64,000 nucleotides of DNA from an uncultured Prevotellaceae bacterium (GTDB lineage Bacteria; Bacteroidota; Bacteroidia; Bacteroidales; Muribaculaceae): assembly GCA_900318205.1 (NCBI GenBank), contig ONJS01000001.1, positions 1 through 64,000 of the forward strand, given 5' to 3'. The notes under the pieces are model-generated. The model was given only the letters and a program-made list of their open reading frames with translations. It made no database searches and was not told where the DNA came from. A program made the translations under genes and the position numbers. Shown piece by piece: positions 1-9,326 of the stretch; position 1 is the stretch's first letter, and each line of letters begins with the position of its first letter.

Positions 1-177
1 GGTATTAGGCCCAGTTTCCCGGGTTTATCCCCCTGTCCGGGGCAGGTCGCATACGTGTTACTCACCAGTGCGCCGGTCGCCGCCAAAGGTATTGCTACCT
101 CCGCGCTGCCCCTCGACTTGCATGTGTTAAGCCTGTCGCTAGCGTTCATCCTGAGCCAGGATCAAACTCTTCGTTGT
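1..177 (-). rRNA. 16S ribosomal RNA, 5' end (partial)
   Basis: The reverse complement of 151-170 reads AGAGTTTGATCCTGGCTCAG, the conserved sequence near position 8 of bacterial 16S rRNA. It is followed by gatgaacgctagcg and then aacacatgcaagtcgagggg, a Bacteroidales-type start. Extrapolating seven bases upstream puts the mature 5' end near 177. Only the first ~177 nt are present, and the rest of the rRNA operon lies left of the window. The upstream DUF1460 gene points the same way. Confidence 0.97.
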
Positions 178-434
178 TGTATTTTGTCTTTTCTCTTTCA
201 AGAATTAAATGAAAACGCAACACTTGACCGAAGTTGACCGAAGTCACCAGTTTATTTCCCGGCCTCTAAATTCAGGTTGAATCTCGTATCTTACTGCCTG
301 TTGTACATCGTCTTAAATGACTTGGAATCGACGGAGACAACTGTTACATTGTCCCTTGTTCTCTTGTACTACTCGTTGCTGCAAACATGTCAAAGAGCTA
401 TTGTTTAGCGCCACACCAGTGGCGAAAAGCGGTG
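178..434 (-). other. rRNA operon leader region
   Basis: This stretch of ~257 nt lies between the rRNA promoter and the 16S 5' end and carries no credible gene. It contains an exact tandem repeat of the 10-mer ttgaccgaag at 224-243. Such leaders normally carry processing and antitermination signals; I could not identify a specific boxA. Confidence 0.6.
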
Positions 435-465
435 CAAAGGTACTGCCATTTTTGAAACTGGCAAA
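435..465 (-). promoter_or_regulatory. rRNA operon promoter, Bacteroidetes type
   Basis: On the minus strand TTTG (465-462) is followed after 19 bp by TACCTTTG (442-435), a full match to the Bacteroidetes -33/-7 consensus TTTG-N19-TAnnTTTG. The DNA upstream (466-640) is very AT-rich with A and T tracts, as expected of an UP-like element on an rRNA promoter. Transcription should start near 428. Confidence 0.85.
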
Positions 466-738
466 TTTTTTAGCAACTTTTTTTATTGAAGTTATTAACA
501 GTTTTGCCAAAATTCAACTCAATTAATTGAACAACAACGAGATAAGAAAATAAAAATTTTTTCAAAAAATTTCAACTTTTTCTTTGAAAGGCCATTTTTT
601 GGCGATTTTTGAGGTAAAAACCGATGATTGAGTCAACGCAAAACAGGGCAAAAAAAAGAGAAAAAAACAGAGAAAAAAAACAGGGAGTGACAACAGACCC
701 GCTGTCATCACTCCTGTAGTCGTTAAAAATTGATGCGA
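466..738. other. AT-rich intergenic region upstream of rRNA promoter
   Basis: No gene is supported here. The stretch has repeated A/T tracts and a purine-rich run of aaaaaaagag-type repeats at 650-685. It separates the DUF1460 gene stop at 739 from the rRNA promoter and probably combines an upstream activating element with the 3' untranslated region of the DUF1460 gene. Confidence 0.5.
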
Positions 739-1623
739 TTACGGCAACATGCGGAAGACGCGCACGCCGATGTTGGTCTTGGAGCGTTCCAGGAACTTGA
801 ACAACGGTTGTGGCTCGAGCATCACCTTGCCACCCGACATAGAAGCGTCCAGCAGATAGGGGTCACCCTTCTCGTCAACGATGACGATACCGTTGTGTGA
901 GACATCAAGACCTTCAATCTTTGTCACCAGCGTGATAAAATCACCCGAGCGCAGCATCGACTTCACGCCCTTGTCGTTGAGCCACGAGCGCTTGAGGTAT
1001 GGGAAACGGTGTTGGCGCAACTCGTAACGCCTGATCTTTTCAACCATAGCGCTATCATTCTTCAGCTGCTGGTATTGTTCCGGATGGTGCGACATGTAGT
1101 CGATGTTCTTGATCATATAGTCGGCATGAGGCAACTCTGAGGTGATCTCAACAAGATTGCCGCGCACGTTGTTGTCGATAATCCACTCGCTGATGTAGTG
1201 GATGCGGCTGGAATAATCCCCCATCTCGCCACCACGGTAACGCACGTTCTCAATATAGGAAGCATAGTCGCGCCATGAGTACCGCTGATTGAGTGTGGCA
1301 CGTGTCAGGGCATAGAGGGTCTCGATAAAGGTAAGGCAGTCCAGCTCGTGGATATTGATGGTGAGCACTTCCTTGTCGGCTTCAAGCGTGTGGGCCACAT
1401 AAGGCGTCCCGAGCAGTTGGCGCGCATAGAATTCAACCAGGCCGTTGGCATCGTTAATGCCGCTCTGATGCCCTTTCATCAGCAGTTCGTTGACGAGCGT
1501 AGTATCGCCATCACAGTGGAAACGCATCTGTACGGTTGTTGCGGCATGCGCCACTTGTTGCGAGGCCTGACGAGGGGCGCACGCTACAAGCAGCAGGACA
1601 AGCATGAAGAATATCTTTTTCAT
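739..1623 (-). CDS. DUF1460 family lipoprotein, NlpC/P60-like amidase fold
   Basis: The 294-residue protein has a lipoprotein signal peptide (MKKIFF..., lipobox LLVAC, Cys15), so it is probably anchored in the envelope. The motif HELDCLTFIET (Cys96) and a later VSHNGIVIV segment carry the Cys and His expected of the DUF1460 family, whose members have an NlpC/P60-related cysteine-peptidase fold and are linked to N-acetylmuramoyl-L-alanine amidase activity on cell-wall fragments. The substrate is inferred from the family. The ATG at 1623 is the only start that preserves the signal peptide. The gene is monocistronic, with a TAnnTTTG box at 1653-1660. Confidence 0.85.
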   Translation of the reverse strand: MKKIFFMLVLLLVACAPRQASQQVAHAATTVQMRFHCDGDTTLVNELLMKGHQSGINDANGLVEFYARQLLGTPYVAHTLEADKEVLTINIHELDCLTFIETLYALTRATLNQRYSWRDYASYIENVRYRGGEMGDYSSRIHYISEWIIDNNVRGNLVEITSELPHADYMIKNIDYMSHHPEQYQQLKNDSAMVEKIRRYELRQHRFPYLKRSWLNDKGVKSMLRSGDFITLVTKIEGLDVSHNGIVIVDEKGDPYLLDASMSGGKVMLEPQPLFKFLERSKTNIGVRVFRMLP

Positions 1624-1652
1624 CGTTGACTTTTTTTAGTTGGTTCAGAGTA

Positions 1653-1660
1653 CAAAAGTA
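1653..1660 (-). promoter_or_regulatory. Candidate -7 box for the DUF1460 gene
   Basis: The minus strand reads TACTTTTG, matching TAnnTTTG, 30 bp upstream of the ATG at 1623. No well-spaced TTTG -33 element is present, so the call rests on the -7 box and its position. Confidence 0.45.
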
Positions 1661-1764
1661 CAAAAAAAGTCAATCAAGAAAACCGCTCATCAAGTTATTT
1701 TAGGCTTATTCGCCACAATATATATTATATAATGTCGGTTTTTCGTATTTGATATGCCCCATAG

Positions 1765-1800
1765 AGGCAGGACAGGCGGCCCGTTTGGGGTCGCCTGCCT
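1765..1800 (-). terminator. Stem-loop downstream of the amylase gene
   Basis: A GC-rich imperfect hairpin (AGGCGgCCC ... GGGgtCGCCT with a further AGGCAG/GCCT flank) sits 24 nt beyond the amylase stop. There is no clear U-tract on the minus strand, so it may be a terminator or only an mRNA-stabilising stem. Confidence 0.4.
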
Positions 1801-1823
1801 GGATAATGAATTCAATTACGGTT

Positions 1824-4800
1824 TCATTCGCCCTTCAGCAGAAGGTTAATCAGAACTGATACATCTGCTATGTTGACCTTGCCGTCAATATTCACGTCGG
1901 CCTCAACGGGAGCAAGGCTGCCGTCGGTCAGCAGATAGTTGATCAGTGCCGACACGTCGGCAATGTTGATCTTTCCATCATGGTTCACATCACCGAGCTC
2001 GAAGGGAGCCATCGTCTCGGTTGCGCTGATGATGTAAAGCTCCCACTTGTCGCTCACTGGCGAATGAGCGGGATCATCGGGACTTAAGCCTGCCAGCAGA
2101 TACTGATTTCCGCCGACTGCCCTGACGACACCCGTCATGGCGTATCCATAATTCACACGGATTGAGCTTGCAGGGTTGAAGGTCGGCGTGTCCTCCCAAT
2201 AGCCCTTCTTGATAGTCGCCAGGAATGCTCCAGACAGATTCTCGACATTGGCGTCATCACCGCTCTTGGGCATAGCCATCACAAAGGTGCTGTCATTGAG
2301 TTGTTCGCGGCAGATGGCCCACTCGATGTTCACATACTCCTGCGGCTTGGGCTCGACCATGAAGTACTCGGGCTGCTCCACAAAGTTAGCAGGCATGAAT
2401 GTGTTGGGCGCATAGGATGCTGTCGCTGCAGGGACGGGATTAGCACGCAACTCAATCGTGGGATTGTCACGGTCAGTGAGTACACCCATCAGGGTCTGAC
2501 CCATCAACAGGCTGCCCTGGATAGCATCACTCGATGCGACAGGCTCTTTAAGAATCAACTGCGCCCAGTTGCTCTGGTCATAATCCACGCCTGCGGTCGA
2601 GGGTACTGGCAGCGACTGTGTGTTGCAGCTGGGATTAACGGCATCGCCATTATCGTCTTTTACCCACAGCCACTGGCCCTTAGGATTTAGCCAGACACCA
2701 GTCAAGTCGTTGGCAACAACATACTCCCTACCTACCTCGCCCTTGCTGACGATATCGGCAAGCGTCATCACATTATCCTTGACAACGCCAAGCAGGCCGC
2801 CAGCATTATAGTAGCCACCATTGACGAATTCAAAGTCGGCAGTCTGTGTAGCTTGATTACCGTTATCACTGAAGATCACGGTCGAAGGCATCGTGGTGAG
2901 ATTGCCCTCATAAACCCAACGATAAACCTGATTACCGTTTGCAGCCACCCCGACAGGCGTAGCCAGCGTTACGCCAGGCCAACTGCTGCCGGTATAGATA
3001 GACGTATTGTCAGTGACCCATGCACACGGGTTGGCATAGTGTGTACTGTTCTCAAAGTAGCAGTAGAACACATCATCACCCAGGCTGATGGCGCACGATG
3101 GCAACGTCGTCTCACCAGTCCCAACCTTAGTATAGCCCGAGTAGCCGTCATAGGTGAAGTAATGGTCACCGGGAGTCAAGCCTTCAATATTCGATGTCTG
3201 TGATCCGTTGCCGTTGTTGAAGATAACGTTGAGCGACGGAGCCTCCTGTGAATAGTGGTACCAGCCCCCTTCATTCTTCTCGGTCAGTCTAACGCCAGGC
3301 CATTCTGCAGCAGCGACATTTTCACCATTGATTACCTCCCATGCATAGATGTAAGGTTCAATATCGGATGCAACATAGATATTAACCACATCGTTCTCGG
3401 TGATATAGTAAGTACGGGCCACCTGATTAATCACACGACCATCGCGAAGGATACCGGCACGCAATACATGCTTGCCCCCAGTTGAGAGTATCACTGTACC
3501 CTGATAGGTGACTTGAGTGCCATTGGTTGCCGAGGGCTCAGTGCCGTCAATAGTATAGACAATCACTGCCTCACTGTTGCTGGCGGTGAGGTGAGCGGCA
3601 GTAGCGCCCGTATAATCACCCGTTGCCAAGTCAACCGAAACCGTCGGGTTATAGAGCGCAGGCATATAGGTCGATGTCAGATCATAGGCTATGCCATCCG
3701 AGAAGCTGAAGAAGGCATCGCTCGTGATACCATTGATGTCGGCGGTCTGGGTCGCACCGCTGCCGTAACTCAAGATGATGTTGATCTTGCTGGCATCAAC
3801 CGTAGCGTGCAGCCATCTCACACCACCCACAATCACACTGTTGGCCTCGTCAAGCTGCCATCCGGGGAAGGGACCCGTGAAAGAGTTCGCCTGATCATCA
3901 AAGGCATACAGATAGGGACGGTTGCCACCGTCATATTTCACATAGATTCTAATCTTTCCATCATCGGCAGCATTGTCCACCAGATAGTCACGGGTCACAA
4001 TGCTGTTGGGACGCACCTGACCGTTGGCCAGCACACCCACCTTGAGGGTCGTAGTCTTGTCAAACGACAGTTCAATGCCTGCCGTATCGGTAATTTGTGC
4101 GCTGTAGGCTCCTGGAGCCTTGCCGTCGGTAGTATAAACCAGCACGGTGCCCTCTGATGACGGCTTCACTTTCACCTCGACAGGGGCGCTAAAGTTGCCA
4201 CTGCTCTTGCTGATGACGGGATAGCCATAAACAAGATCCTGCTTGACGTTACTGTCAACCTGATCGGCAAGCGAGGAAGTGATGCTCAAGCGGCATGTTC
4301 CCTGATCATTACACCACACCTGGGTAAAGCCGCTGGGAACGCCCATGTTCACGGCTTCATCACCCAACTGCAGGTACAGTTCACCATTCTCGCCGGTCAC
4401 ACGCCAAGCGATACTGTAGGAACCGATGTCCTCAGGTGACCATACGGTACTCTCGTTGGTGATGCCAGCAGTGCGGCGGGCCTTGATGAGGCGCACGATG
4501 ATTTCATGCCACTGGGGGTGCATGAAATGGGGATAGAATAGGCACGGCGTGCCCGGCATCGCCAGGATAAAGCAGTTGGCCTCGATAATCTGATGGTTGA
4601 CACGATGCATATAGTTGCTGTTGCTGGCATCGGTCGGCAGGTCTTTGAACGTATCGTGGTTATCGATGAAGGTCACCGCATAGCGTTTGAAACGGTAGTC
4701 CCAGATGAGGCCTTCATACTTGAGCGCGCGGAAACTATGACCGCTATCGTCATTGAAAGCCTGACGGATCTGCTCCTGCAAGGGGAAGTCAAATGCGGCA

Positions 4801-5831
4801 CTCTGGAAACCGCCCTCGTCATATACACCCTTAATCCACGACATGATATCACCGGAAGTGCCCCAGAATTCACCCACCGAGAACGTGGGACGAACCTGGG
4901 CATTATAGTAAGCGAAGTGTTTCGGCTCAAAGCCACGTGCGTAATCGTAGCGGAAACCGACATAACCCAACTCATCCTTCAGGTAGCGCAGGTAGGTAAG
5001 CACCTTCTGTTGCGTAGCGGGATTGTGATGGTCAATGTCACGGGCCCATGGTCCCTTGCCGGCATCACCGCCGCAGTCATAGTTACCACTACCCAATCCG
5101 CTCTCATCATCGCAGCACAGGTCAACGCATTTGCCGTTCTCGTCCCAGTCCCATTGTATGCTGTAGGTCTTGCCTGTAGTCGGACCGATGACGTTGACTT
5201 CATCGACGAAGTCGGCAGCAAATTCCTGTCCACTCCAGGTGCTCAATCCACCCTTATGGTTAGCGACCACATCCTCCATGGCACCTGTTCCTGCAGCCTT
5301 GTAGGCACTAATCAGGTTGATGAGTTCACTCTCGGTACCGAAGTAGCTCTTGGGTGCCCAGGTCGTGCCGTTGACTTCATAGGTCTCTCCACGGTTATGG
5401 TCAAGGTAGAACACGGGAACAAAGCCCATGCAATCCGGGTTGTTGATGATATCACCCCATCGGGTGCACACCCACGTTCCGTTATGCCCGGCACGCCACG
5501 CTTCGCCTTCGGTGGTGAAAACAGTCTTGTCCGAGCACACGGTGGCACCGCTTTGCGGCAGCCACAGCAGGTCGATATAGGGAGCGATATTGTCCTTCTG
5601 GTTCAGCAACTCGACCCAGTTAGTGACGGGCACATACCACTCATCATTTTCGCCCCATCCAGCACCATACATGGTGGCCATCGTCTGGTTTGAATGGCCA
5701 TCAGCAGGACGGAAACTATCCCAGAAAAAGCCCTGTAGCACGACGCCTCCATACTCCGAAGGCCATCCCTGGGCCATCAAGCCCAACGATGACAACAAGG
5801 CCAAAGTCATTAATGTGTAAATCTTTTTCAT
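1824..5831 (-). CDS. Secreted GH13 alpha-amylase with starch-binding modules and C-terminal dockerin-like domain
   Basis: The protein has 1335 residues from the ATG at 5831; a TTG four codons upstream (5843) is less likely. A signal peptide (MKKIYTLM...LMAQ) leads into a GH13 catalytic domain (~residues 25-490) with GFRYDYARG (nucleophile Asp296), VGEFW (acid/base Glu321) and IDNHDT (Asp393). The middle has tandem chitobiase-like/CBM26-like modules (FPGW, WPGV motifs). The end (~1280-1335) has two Ca-binding dockerin repeats, GDVNHDGKINIADV and ADVNIDGKVNIADV. The expected role is extracellular or surface hydrolysis of starch alpha-1,4 bonds. There is no SusCD pair next to it. A TATATTTG box lies at 5922-5929. 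Confidence 0.93.
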   Translation of the reverse strand: MKKIYTLMTLALLSSLGLMAQGWPSEYGGVVLQGFFWDSFRPADGHSNQTMATMYGAGWGENDEWYVPVTNWVELLNQKDNIAPYIDLLWLPQSGATVCSDKTVFTTEGEAWRAGHNGTWVCTRWGDIINNPDCMGFVPVFYLDHNRGETYEVNGTTWAPKSYFGTESELINLISAYKAAGTGAMEDVVANHKGGLSTWSGQEFAADFVDEVNVIGPTTGKTYSIQWDWDENGKCVDLCCDDESGLGSGNYDCGGDAGKGPWARDIDHHNPATQQKVLTYLRYLKDELGYVGFRYDYARGFEPKHFAYYNAQVRPTFSVGEFWGTSGDIMSWIKGVYDEGGFQSAAFDFPLQEQIRQAFNDDSGHSFRALKYEGLIWDYRFKRYAVTFIDNHDTFKDLPTDASNSNYMHRVNHQIIEANCFILAMPGTPCLFYPHFMHPQWHEIIVRLIKARRTAGITNESTVWSPEDIGSYSIAWRVTGENGELYLQLGDEAVNMGVPSGFTQVWCNDQGTCRLSITSSLADQVDSNVKQDLVYGYPVISKSSGNFSAPVEVKVKPSSEGTVLVYTTDGKAPGAYSAQITDTAGIELSFDKTTTLKVGVLANGQVRPNSIVTRDYLVDNAADDGKIRIYVKYDGGNRPYLYAFDDQANSFTGPFPGWQLDEANSVIVGGVRWLHATVDASKINIILSYGSGATQTADINGITSDAFFSFSDGIAYDLTSTYMPALYNPTVSVDLATGDYTGATAAHLTASNSEAVIVYTIDGTEPSATNGTQVTYQGTVILSTGGKHVLRAGILRDGRVINQVARTYYITENDVVNIYVASDIEPYIYAWEVINGENVAAAEWPGVRLTEKNEGGWYHYSQEAPSLNVIFNNGNGSQTSNIEGLTPGDHYFTYDGYSGYTKVGTGETTLPSCAISLGDDVFYCYFENSTHYANPCAWVTDNTSIYTGSSWPGVTLATPVGVAANGNQVYRWVYEGNLTTMPSTVIFSDNGNQATQTADFEFVNGGYYNAGGLLGVVKDNVMTLADIVSKGEVGREYVVANDLTGVWLNPKGQWLWVKDDNGDAVNPSCNTQSLPVPSTAGVDYDQSNWAQLILKEPVASSDAIQGSLLMGQTLMGVLTDRDNPTIELRANPVPAATASYAPNTFMPANFVEQPEYFMVEPKPQEYVNIEWAICREQLNDSTFVMAMPKSGDDANVENLSGAFLATIKKGYWEDTPTFNPASSIRVNYGYAMTGVVRAVGGNQYLLAGLSPDDPAHSPVSDKWELYIISATETMAPFELGDVNHDGKINIADVSALINYLLTDGSLAPVEADVNIDGKVNIADVSVLINLLLKGE

Positions 5832-5921
5832 AAGCCTAAACAATTAGTTGGTAATTAATCTGTTATCTATCATCATTTCGGTTATGGCCACCTTCCTCGG
5901 CAGCAACAATCTTTATACCCG

Positions 5922-5949
5922 CAAATATAGAAAATAATCCTAACACCAA
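5922..5949 (-). promoter_or_regulatory. Candidate promoter of the amylase gene
   Basis: The minus strand has TATATTTG (5929-5922), matching TAnnTTTG, preceded 17 bp upstream by TTG (5949-5947). The implied 5' UTR is about 85 nt. Confidence 0.5.
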
Positions 5950-6034
5950 GAATAACGAATTTAAACTTTTTTTAAAATAAACGATTTACTTGCTTGCTTG
6001 TCTAAAAATATGTGTAATTTAGCAGGTTGAAACA

Positions 6035-6631
6035 ATGAAAATGAAACGTGTACTCATAGCATTGGCTGCCGTCTTGCTCACGGCAGGAAGCATGTGGGGC
6101 AAGGATGACGAGATTATCGTCACCCGACAACTCACTACGGGACAGCGCAACAGTCTGCCCGAGAAAACCATATCCGTCGAGACCAAGCGGCTGGTATTCA
6201 ACAAGAAGGCCGACGCTGGGCTCACCGACGCCATCACCAGCATGATGGACACCATCGCCCAGGAGGATTACCAGAACCGCACCTTTGTGCTGATGATGGA
6301 ACCCAGGACCGATGGCGAGGTGGCTATCGCAGTGCAGAGTGATGATATCGTCACACGTGGCAGAAAAGACGCTTCCATCTACTATGGGGTTATTGACCAC
6401 AATCGTTACCACTTCGTGGTGCTCACAGGTAAGACCAACGGCGCATTACTGGATCAGACCTTCAAACGTCAGGGCAAGGTGAAGTTCGTGCAGGAGTTCG
6501 AGTTTGTGGATTTCAAGACACCCAACTACCCCACCAACGTCATCGGCAGCTGGCGACCCGGCATGGGGCTGAAGTGGCTCACGGTTATCATCAACGAGAA
6601 CCCCGACGAGGATCGCGAAGCATTCCCATAA
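6035..6631 (+). CDS. Exported protein of unknown function
   Basis: The 198-residue protein begins with a clear signal peptide (MKMKRVLIALAAVLLTAGSMWG) and continues as a small mixed-fold domain with no catalytic motif I recognise. A second in-frame ATG two codons downstream could be the start. The stop is 32 nt before the cytidylate-kinase-like gene, so the two are probably co-transcribed. The sequence just upstream (TAATTTAG, 6014-6021) is one mismatch from the Bacteroidetes -7 box. No function is proposed. Confidence 0.8.
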   Translation: MKMKRVLIALAAVLLTAGSMWGKDDEIIVTRQLTTGQRNSLPEKTISVETKRLVFNKKADAGLTDAITSMMDTIAQEDYQNRTFVLMMEPRTDGEVAIAVQSDDIVTRGRKDASIYYGVIDHNRYHFVVLTGKTNGALLDQTFKRQGKVKFVQEFEFVDFKTPNYPTNVIGSWRPGMGLKWLTVIINENPDEDREAFP

Positions 6632-6663
6632 ACCAGAGCAGAACCAAAAACACAATAAAAACA

Positions 6664-7305
6664 ATGGACGAGAACCCTAAAAACAACCGGAATTATGTAA
6701 TCGCCATCGGACGCCAGTTCGGCTGCGGTGGCCGTGAGGTGGGCCAACGAGTAGCCCAGTTGCTCGACATCAACTACTTTGACAAGCAGTTGCTGCTCGA
6801 AGCATCCAAGGCTAGCGGCATCCACCCCGAGATGTTTGAGGCTGCCGACGAGCGCACCCCCAAGTTTTTTCCCAGTCTGTGGCCGCTGAACCTGGCCATG
6901 GCAGGCTCAACTTTTGGAGGTGAGATCCCCATGAGCGATGATTCCATCTATAAAGCCCAGTGCCAAGTCATGAGAGACCTTGTTGACCGCAAGTCTTGCG
7001 TCATTGTGGGACGTACGGCCGACTATGTGCTACGTGACTATTGCCCTGTAATCAGCGTGTTTCTCCATGCCCCGATCGACGACCGCACCAAGCGCATCAT
7101 AGCACGGGGTGACTGTGACACACGGGAAGCAGCCGAGAAACGCAGCGACAAGATCAACAAACTGCGCGCCGAGTACTATAATTTCTATACCGACAAGTTA
7201 TGGGGCCATGCCGACAGTTATGACCTATGTATCGATTCCAGCCTGTTAGGCATTGAGGGCACCGCACAATTCATCGTCGAATTTGTTAAGCAAAGGCTGG
7301 GGTAA
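6664..7305 (+). CDS. Cytidylate kinase-like family protein
   Basis: The 213-residue protein begins at the ATG at 6664 (MDENPKN). The N-terminal motif IGRQFGCGGREVG is the nucleotide-binding loop typical of the cytidylate-kinase-like family (AAK-like kinases distinct from canonical Cmk). Further conserved segments are CVIVGRTADYVL, HAPIDDRTKRI and the Lys/Arg-rich DKINKLRAEYYNFYT lid. The family is inferred to phosphorylate a nucleotide or similar small molecule; the true substrate is not established. An in-frame extension back to 6574 overlaps the upstream gene and is unlikely. The next gene begins 13 nt downstream. Confidence 0.88.
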   Translation: MDENPKNNRNYVIAIGRQFGCGGREVGQRVAQLLDINYFDKQLLLEASKASGIHPEMFEAADERTPKFFPSLWPLNLAMAGSTFGGEIPMSDDSIYKAQCQVMRDLVDRKSCVIVGRTADYVLRDYCPVISVFLHAPIDDRTKRIIARGDCDTREAAEKRSDKINKLRAEYYNFYTDKLWGHADSYDLCIDSSLLGIEGTAQFIVEFVKQRLG

Positions 7306-7318
7306 CAAGCCCTGAGGC

Positions 7319-7867
7319 GTGATTGACAAGAGAGTCATCTGGATTGCCTTGGTGATGCTGTTAGCGGGTGTAACACCGCTTGCGGCACAGGTGAGTGTTG
7401 ACCATTATCGGAGCGACGGCACTCGCTATGTGTGTTCCAAACAGGAAGTAATGTACGATGACTATTTTCATGCCGCACTGTTTGCCGTTTCGGCTACTGT
7501 CAACGACATCGGGATGGTGACGTTTTCGCTCGAGGTCACTTATCAGGAAGGTTTGCTTCATGTCTCGCAAGGCGATAGTCTGACTCTCGTATTGCGCGGC
7601 GGAGATCGCGTTGTACTGAAAACCGACCGAGACCTCACGCGTGATGACATTGCCAAGCGCCACTTCCGCTACCGCAACGAGTACTACGTGACATGCCATT
7701 ACTCCATGAGCACCTATGACATCCAGCGCATCACCCGCAACCGAGTGACCAAAATATCTTCCCAGACCGACAAGCTCACCTTCGACAGGAAACTCGACAA
7801 GTTCCAGGACCGCTTCAGGCGGCAGTTCACTGCCGTTTACCGCTACCTGATGGAGCCAAAGCGATAA
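7319..7867 (+). CDS. Exported protein of unknown function (GTG start)
   Basis: The 182-residue frame starts with GTG at 7319, giving a good signal peptide (MIDKRVIWIALVMLLAGVTPLAAQ). The next in-frame ATG is inside the hydrophobic core and would destroy it. The mature part resembles the small domains Bacteroidales secrete without known function; no motif is recognised. It follows the kinase-like gene by 13 nt, and the unit ends at a strong terminator at 7890. Confidence 0.72.
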   Translation: MIDKRVIWIALVMLLAGVTPLAAQVSVDHYRSDGTRYVCSKQEVMYDDYFHAALFAVSATVNDIGMVTFSLEVTYQEGLLHVSQGDSLTLVLRGGDRVVLKTDRDLTRDDIAKRHFRYRNEYYVTCHYSMSTYDIQRITRNRVTKISSQTDKLTFDRKLDKFQDRFRRQFTAVYRYLMEPKR

Positions 7868-7889
7868 GACAGCAACCATAATAAGAGTA

Positions 7890-7930
7890 AAACGACAAGC
7901 GCAACAAAATTGTTGCGCTTGTCGTTTTTT
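7890..7930. terminator. Bidirectional intrinsic terminator
   Basis: A perfect 18-bp stem (7890-7907 with 7910-7927, loop aa) ends in a T-run on the plus strand and an A-run on the left, so it works in both directions. It serves the plus-strand unit ending at 7867 and the minus-strand M23 gene ending at 7954. Confidence 0.9.
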
Positions 7931-7953
7931 ATCGCGTATGTGTTATTGACGTT

Positions 7954-8979
7954 TTATTTCACCTTCAGAACCTTGCCCTCTTCGATGGTATTGCTGGTCA
8001 GACCGTTGAGTTTCTTGAGCTGCTCTACAGTCGTACCGTTGCGGGATGCGATCTTTCCCAGGTTGTCACCCTTCTGCACCTTGTAGGTCGAACGGCTCTT
8101 CTCGCGGCTCTCCTTAGTGGACTTGCGGGTGCTGGCAGTTACCTGAGGCTGCTCCTTCTTGTTGTTGCGGCTCTTGTTGGCAGTCTCTTTCTCTTCAGGA
8201 GCTACACTTTTCTTAGCGGCGGCATAACGCTTGCTGGGCGCATAGTCGCGAGCCTTGGTGTAATTGCTCTTGGAGAAGGTATAGCTGTCGGTGTGGGTGC
8301 AACGGTTTGCAAAGTCAAAGATGGCCTCCGGGTTGATGGCATAACCCATGAAGCGGGTCTCGAAGTGCAGGTGAGGACCCGTGCTGCGACCGGTATTGCC
8401 ACTCAGTGCAATGGGCTGTCCTGCCTTGACATACTGGTCAGGCTTCACAAGGAAACGGGAAAGGTGGCCATAAACAGTCTCCAGACCGTTCTCGTGACGC
8501 ACAATCACATAAAAACCGTATCCACCACGCTCAAAGCGGGTCAGACGAACGCGGCCCGAGAAGGCGGAGTAAACGGTGTCACCCACGGCAGCACGCAGGT
8601 CAATACCCTTGTGGGTGCGGCCGAACTGGGGACGATAGCCGTAGTGGCTGGTCACGTAGTTACCCTTGATGGGCATGACATAATGACGAACGTCAAGCAC
8701 CTTGGTGTTAGGTACGTTGGCGTCCTTATAGCAGTTGACGAGGTTGCTCTCCCAGCCTTCGGTGTAGATATCAGGTTCGGGCTCACATTCCTCATACAGG
8801 TCAGCGGCATATTTCTGGGCTTCCTGGACACGAATCTGGTCCTTTACGCGGTTCTGCTTAGCAAGCAAGTTGCTATGCATCTTGCTGAAGTTTGAAGCCG
8901 ATTGCATATTCTGAGCCGATATGCTAAGCGCAAAAAGGGTTATCGCCGTCAAGGCGAAATATAATCGTTTTATATTCAT
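7954..8979 (-). CDS. M23 (LytM-type) zinc metallopeptidase with C-terminal LysM domain
   Basis: The 341-residue exported protein has a signal peptide (ending ALSISAQ), an M23 domain (~105-215) with RTHKGIDL (Zn ligands His123, Asp127) and GPHLHFE (His203, His205), a Lys/Ser-rich linker (~250-295), and a C-terminal LysM (~297-341, YKVQKGDNLGKIASRNG). All metal ligands are present, so it is predicted to be an active peptidoglycan endopeptidase held on the wall by LysM, acting in the periplasm. It is monocistronic between a terminator and a long intergenic region. Confidence 0.94.
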   Translation of the reverse strand: MNIKRLYFALTAITLFALSISAQNMQSASNFSKMHSNLLAKQNRVKDQIRVQEAQKYAADLYEECEPEPDIYTEGWESNLVNCYKDANVPNTKVLDVRHYVMPIKGNYVTSHYGYRPQFGRTHKGIDLRAAVGDTVYSAFSGRVRLTRFERGGYGFYVIVRHENGLETVYGHLSRFLVKPDQYVKAGQPIALSGNTGRSTGPHLHFETRFMGYAINPEAIFDFANRCTHTDSYTFSKSNYTKARDYAPSKRYAAAKKSVAPEEKETANKSRNNKKEQPQVTASTRKSTKESREKSRSTYKVQKGDNLGKIASRNGTTVEQLKKLNGLTSNTIEEGKVLKVK

Positions 8980-9019
8980 TTCTGGTAATTTTCTAAGTCT
9001 ATTTGTTTTTAAGAACGCC

Positions 9020-9027
9020 CAAAATTA
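9020..9027 (-). promoter_or_regulatory. Candidate -7 box for the M23-LysM gene
   Basis: The minus strand reads TAATTTTG, matching TAnnTTTG, about 40 bp upstream of the ATG at 8979. An ATTG lies 23 bp further upstream, slightly outside normal spacing. The rest of 8980-9218 is AT-rich with no gene. Confidence 0.45.
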
Positions 9028-9218
9028 CACTTTTATTTTATAAGGGGAGGCAATAATTGTGCTAAAAAGTGTAAAGTTTGGTTTCCAATTCTAAACAAAG
9101 CGACACAATACACTGAAATTCAGAGAAATAAAAAATTCACAAATGCAAACAGTTTCAATTCCAAAATTTGCCTTTTGAGGATTACATCCATGAAACCCCT
9201 CCTTTACTTAAAAGAGGA

Positions 9219-9261
9219 AGTGTTGATGCTATTGAAGGTTATTGCCAATAGCATCAACACT
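9219..9261 (-). terminator. Terminator of the beta-helix gene
   Basis: A perfect 15-bp stem (9219-9233 with 9247-9261) lies 66 nt past the beta-helix stop; on the minus strand the stem is followed by TTCCTCTTTTAAG. The 13-nt loop is longer than usual. Confidence 0.75.
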
Positions 9262-9326
9262 CCTTATATGTGATGCCACAATTACATCTTCATGATCATG
9301 GCATGATTGACCAGCGCCAACTTTTA

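Noticed and set aside
313..526. Short overlapping frames on both strands in the rRNA leader/promoter region
   Set aside because: They cover the rRNA promoter and have no homology.
4593..5693. A 366-codon open frame antisense to the amylase gene
   Set aside because: Explained by the amylase codon pattern; no start context and no family resemblance.
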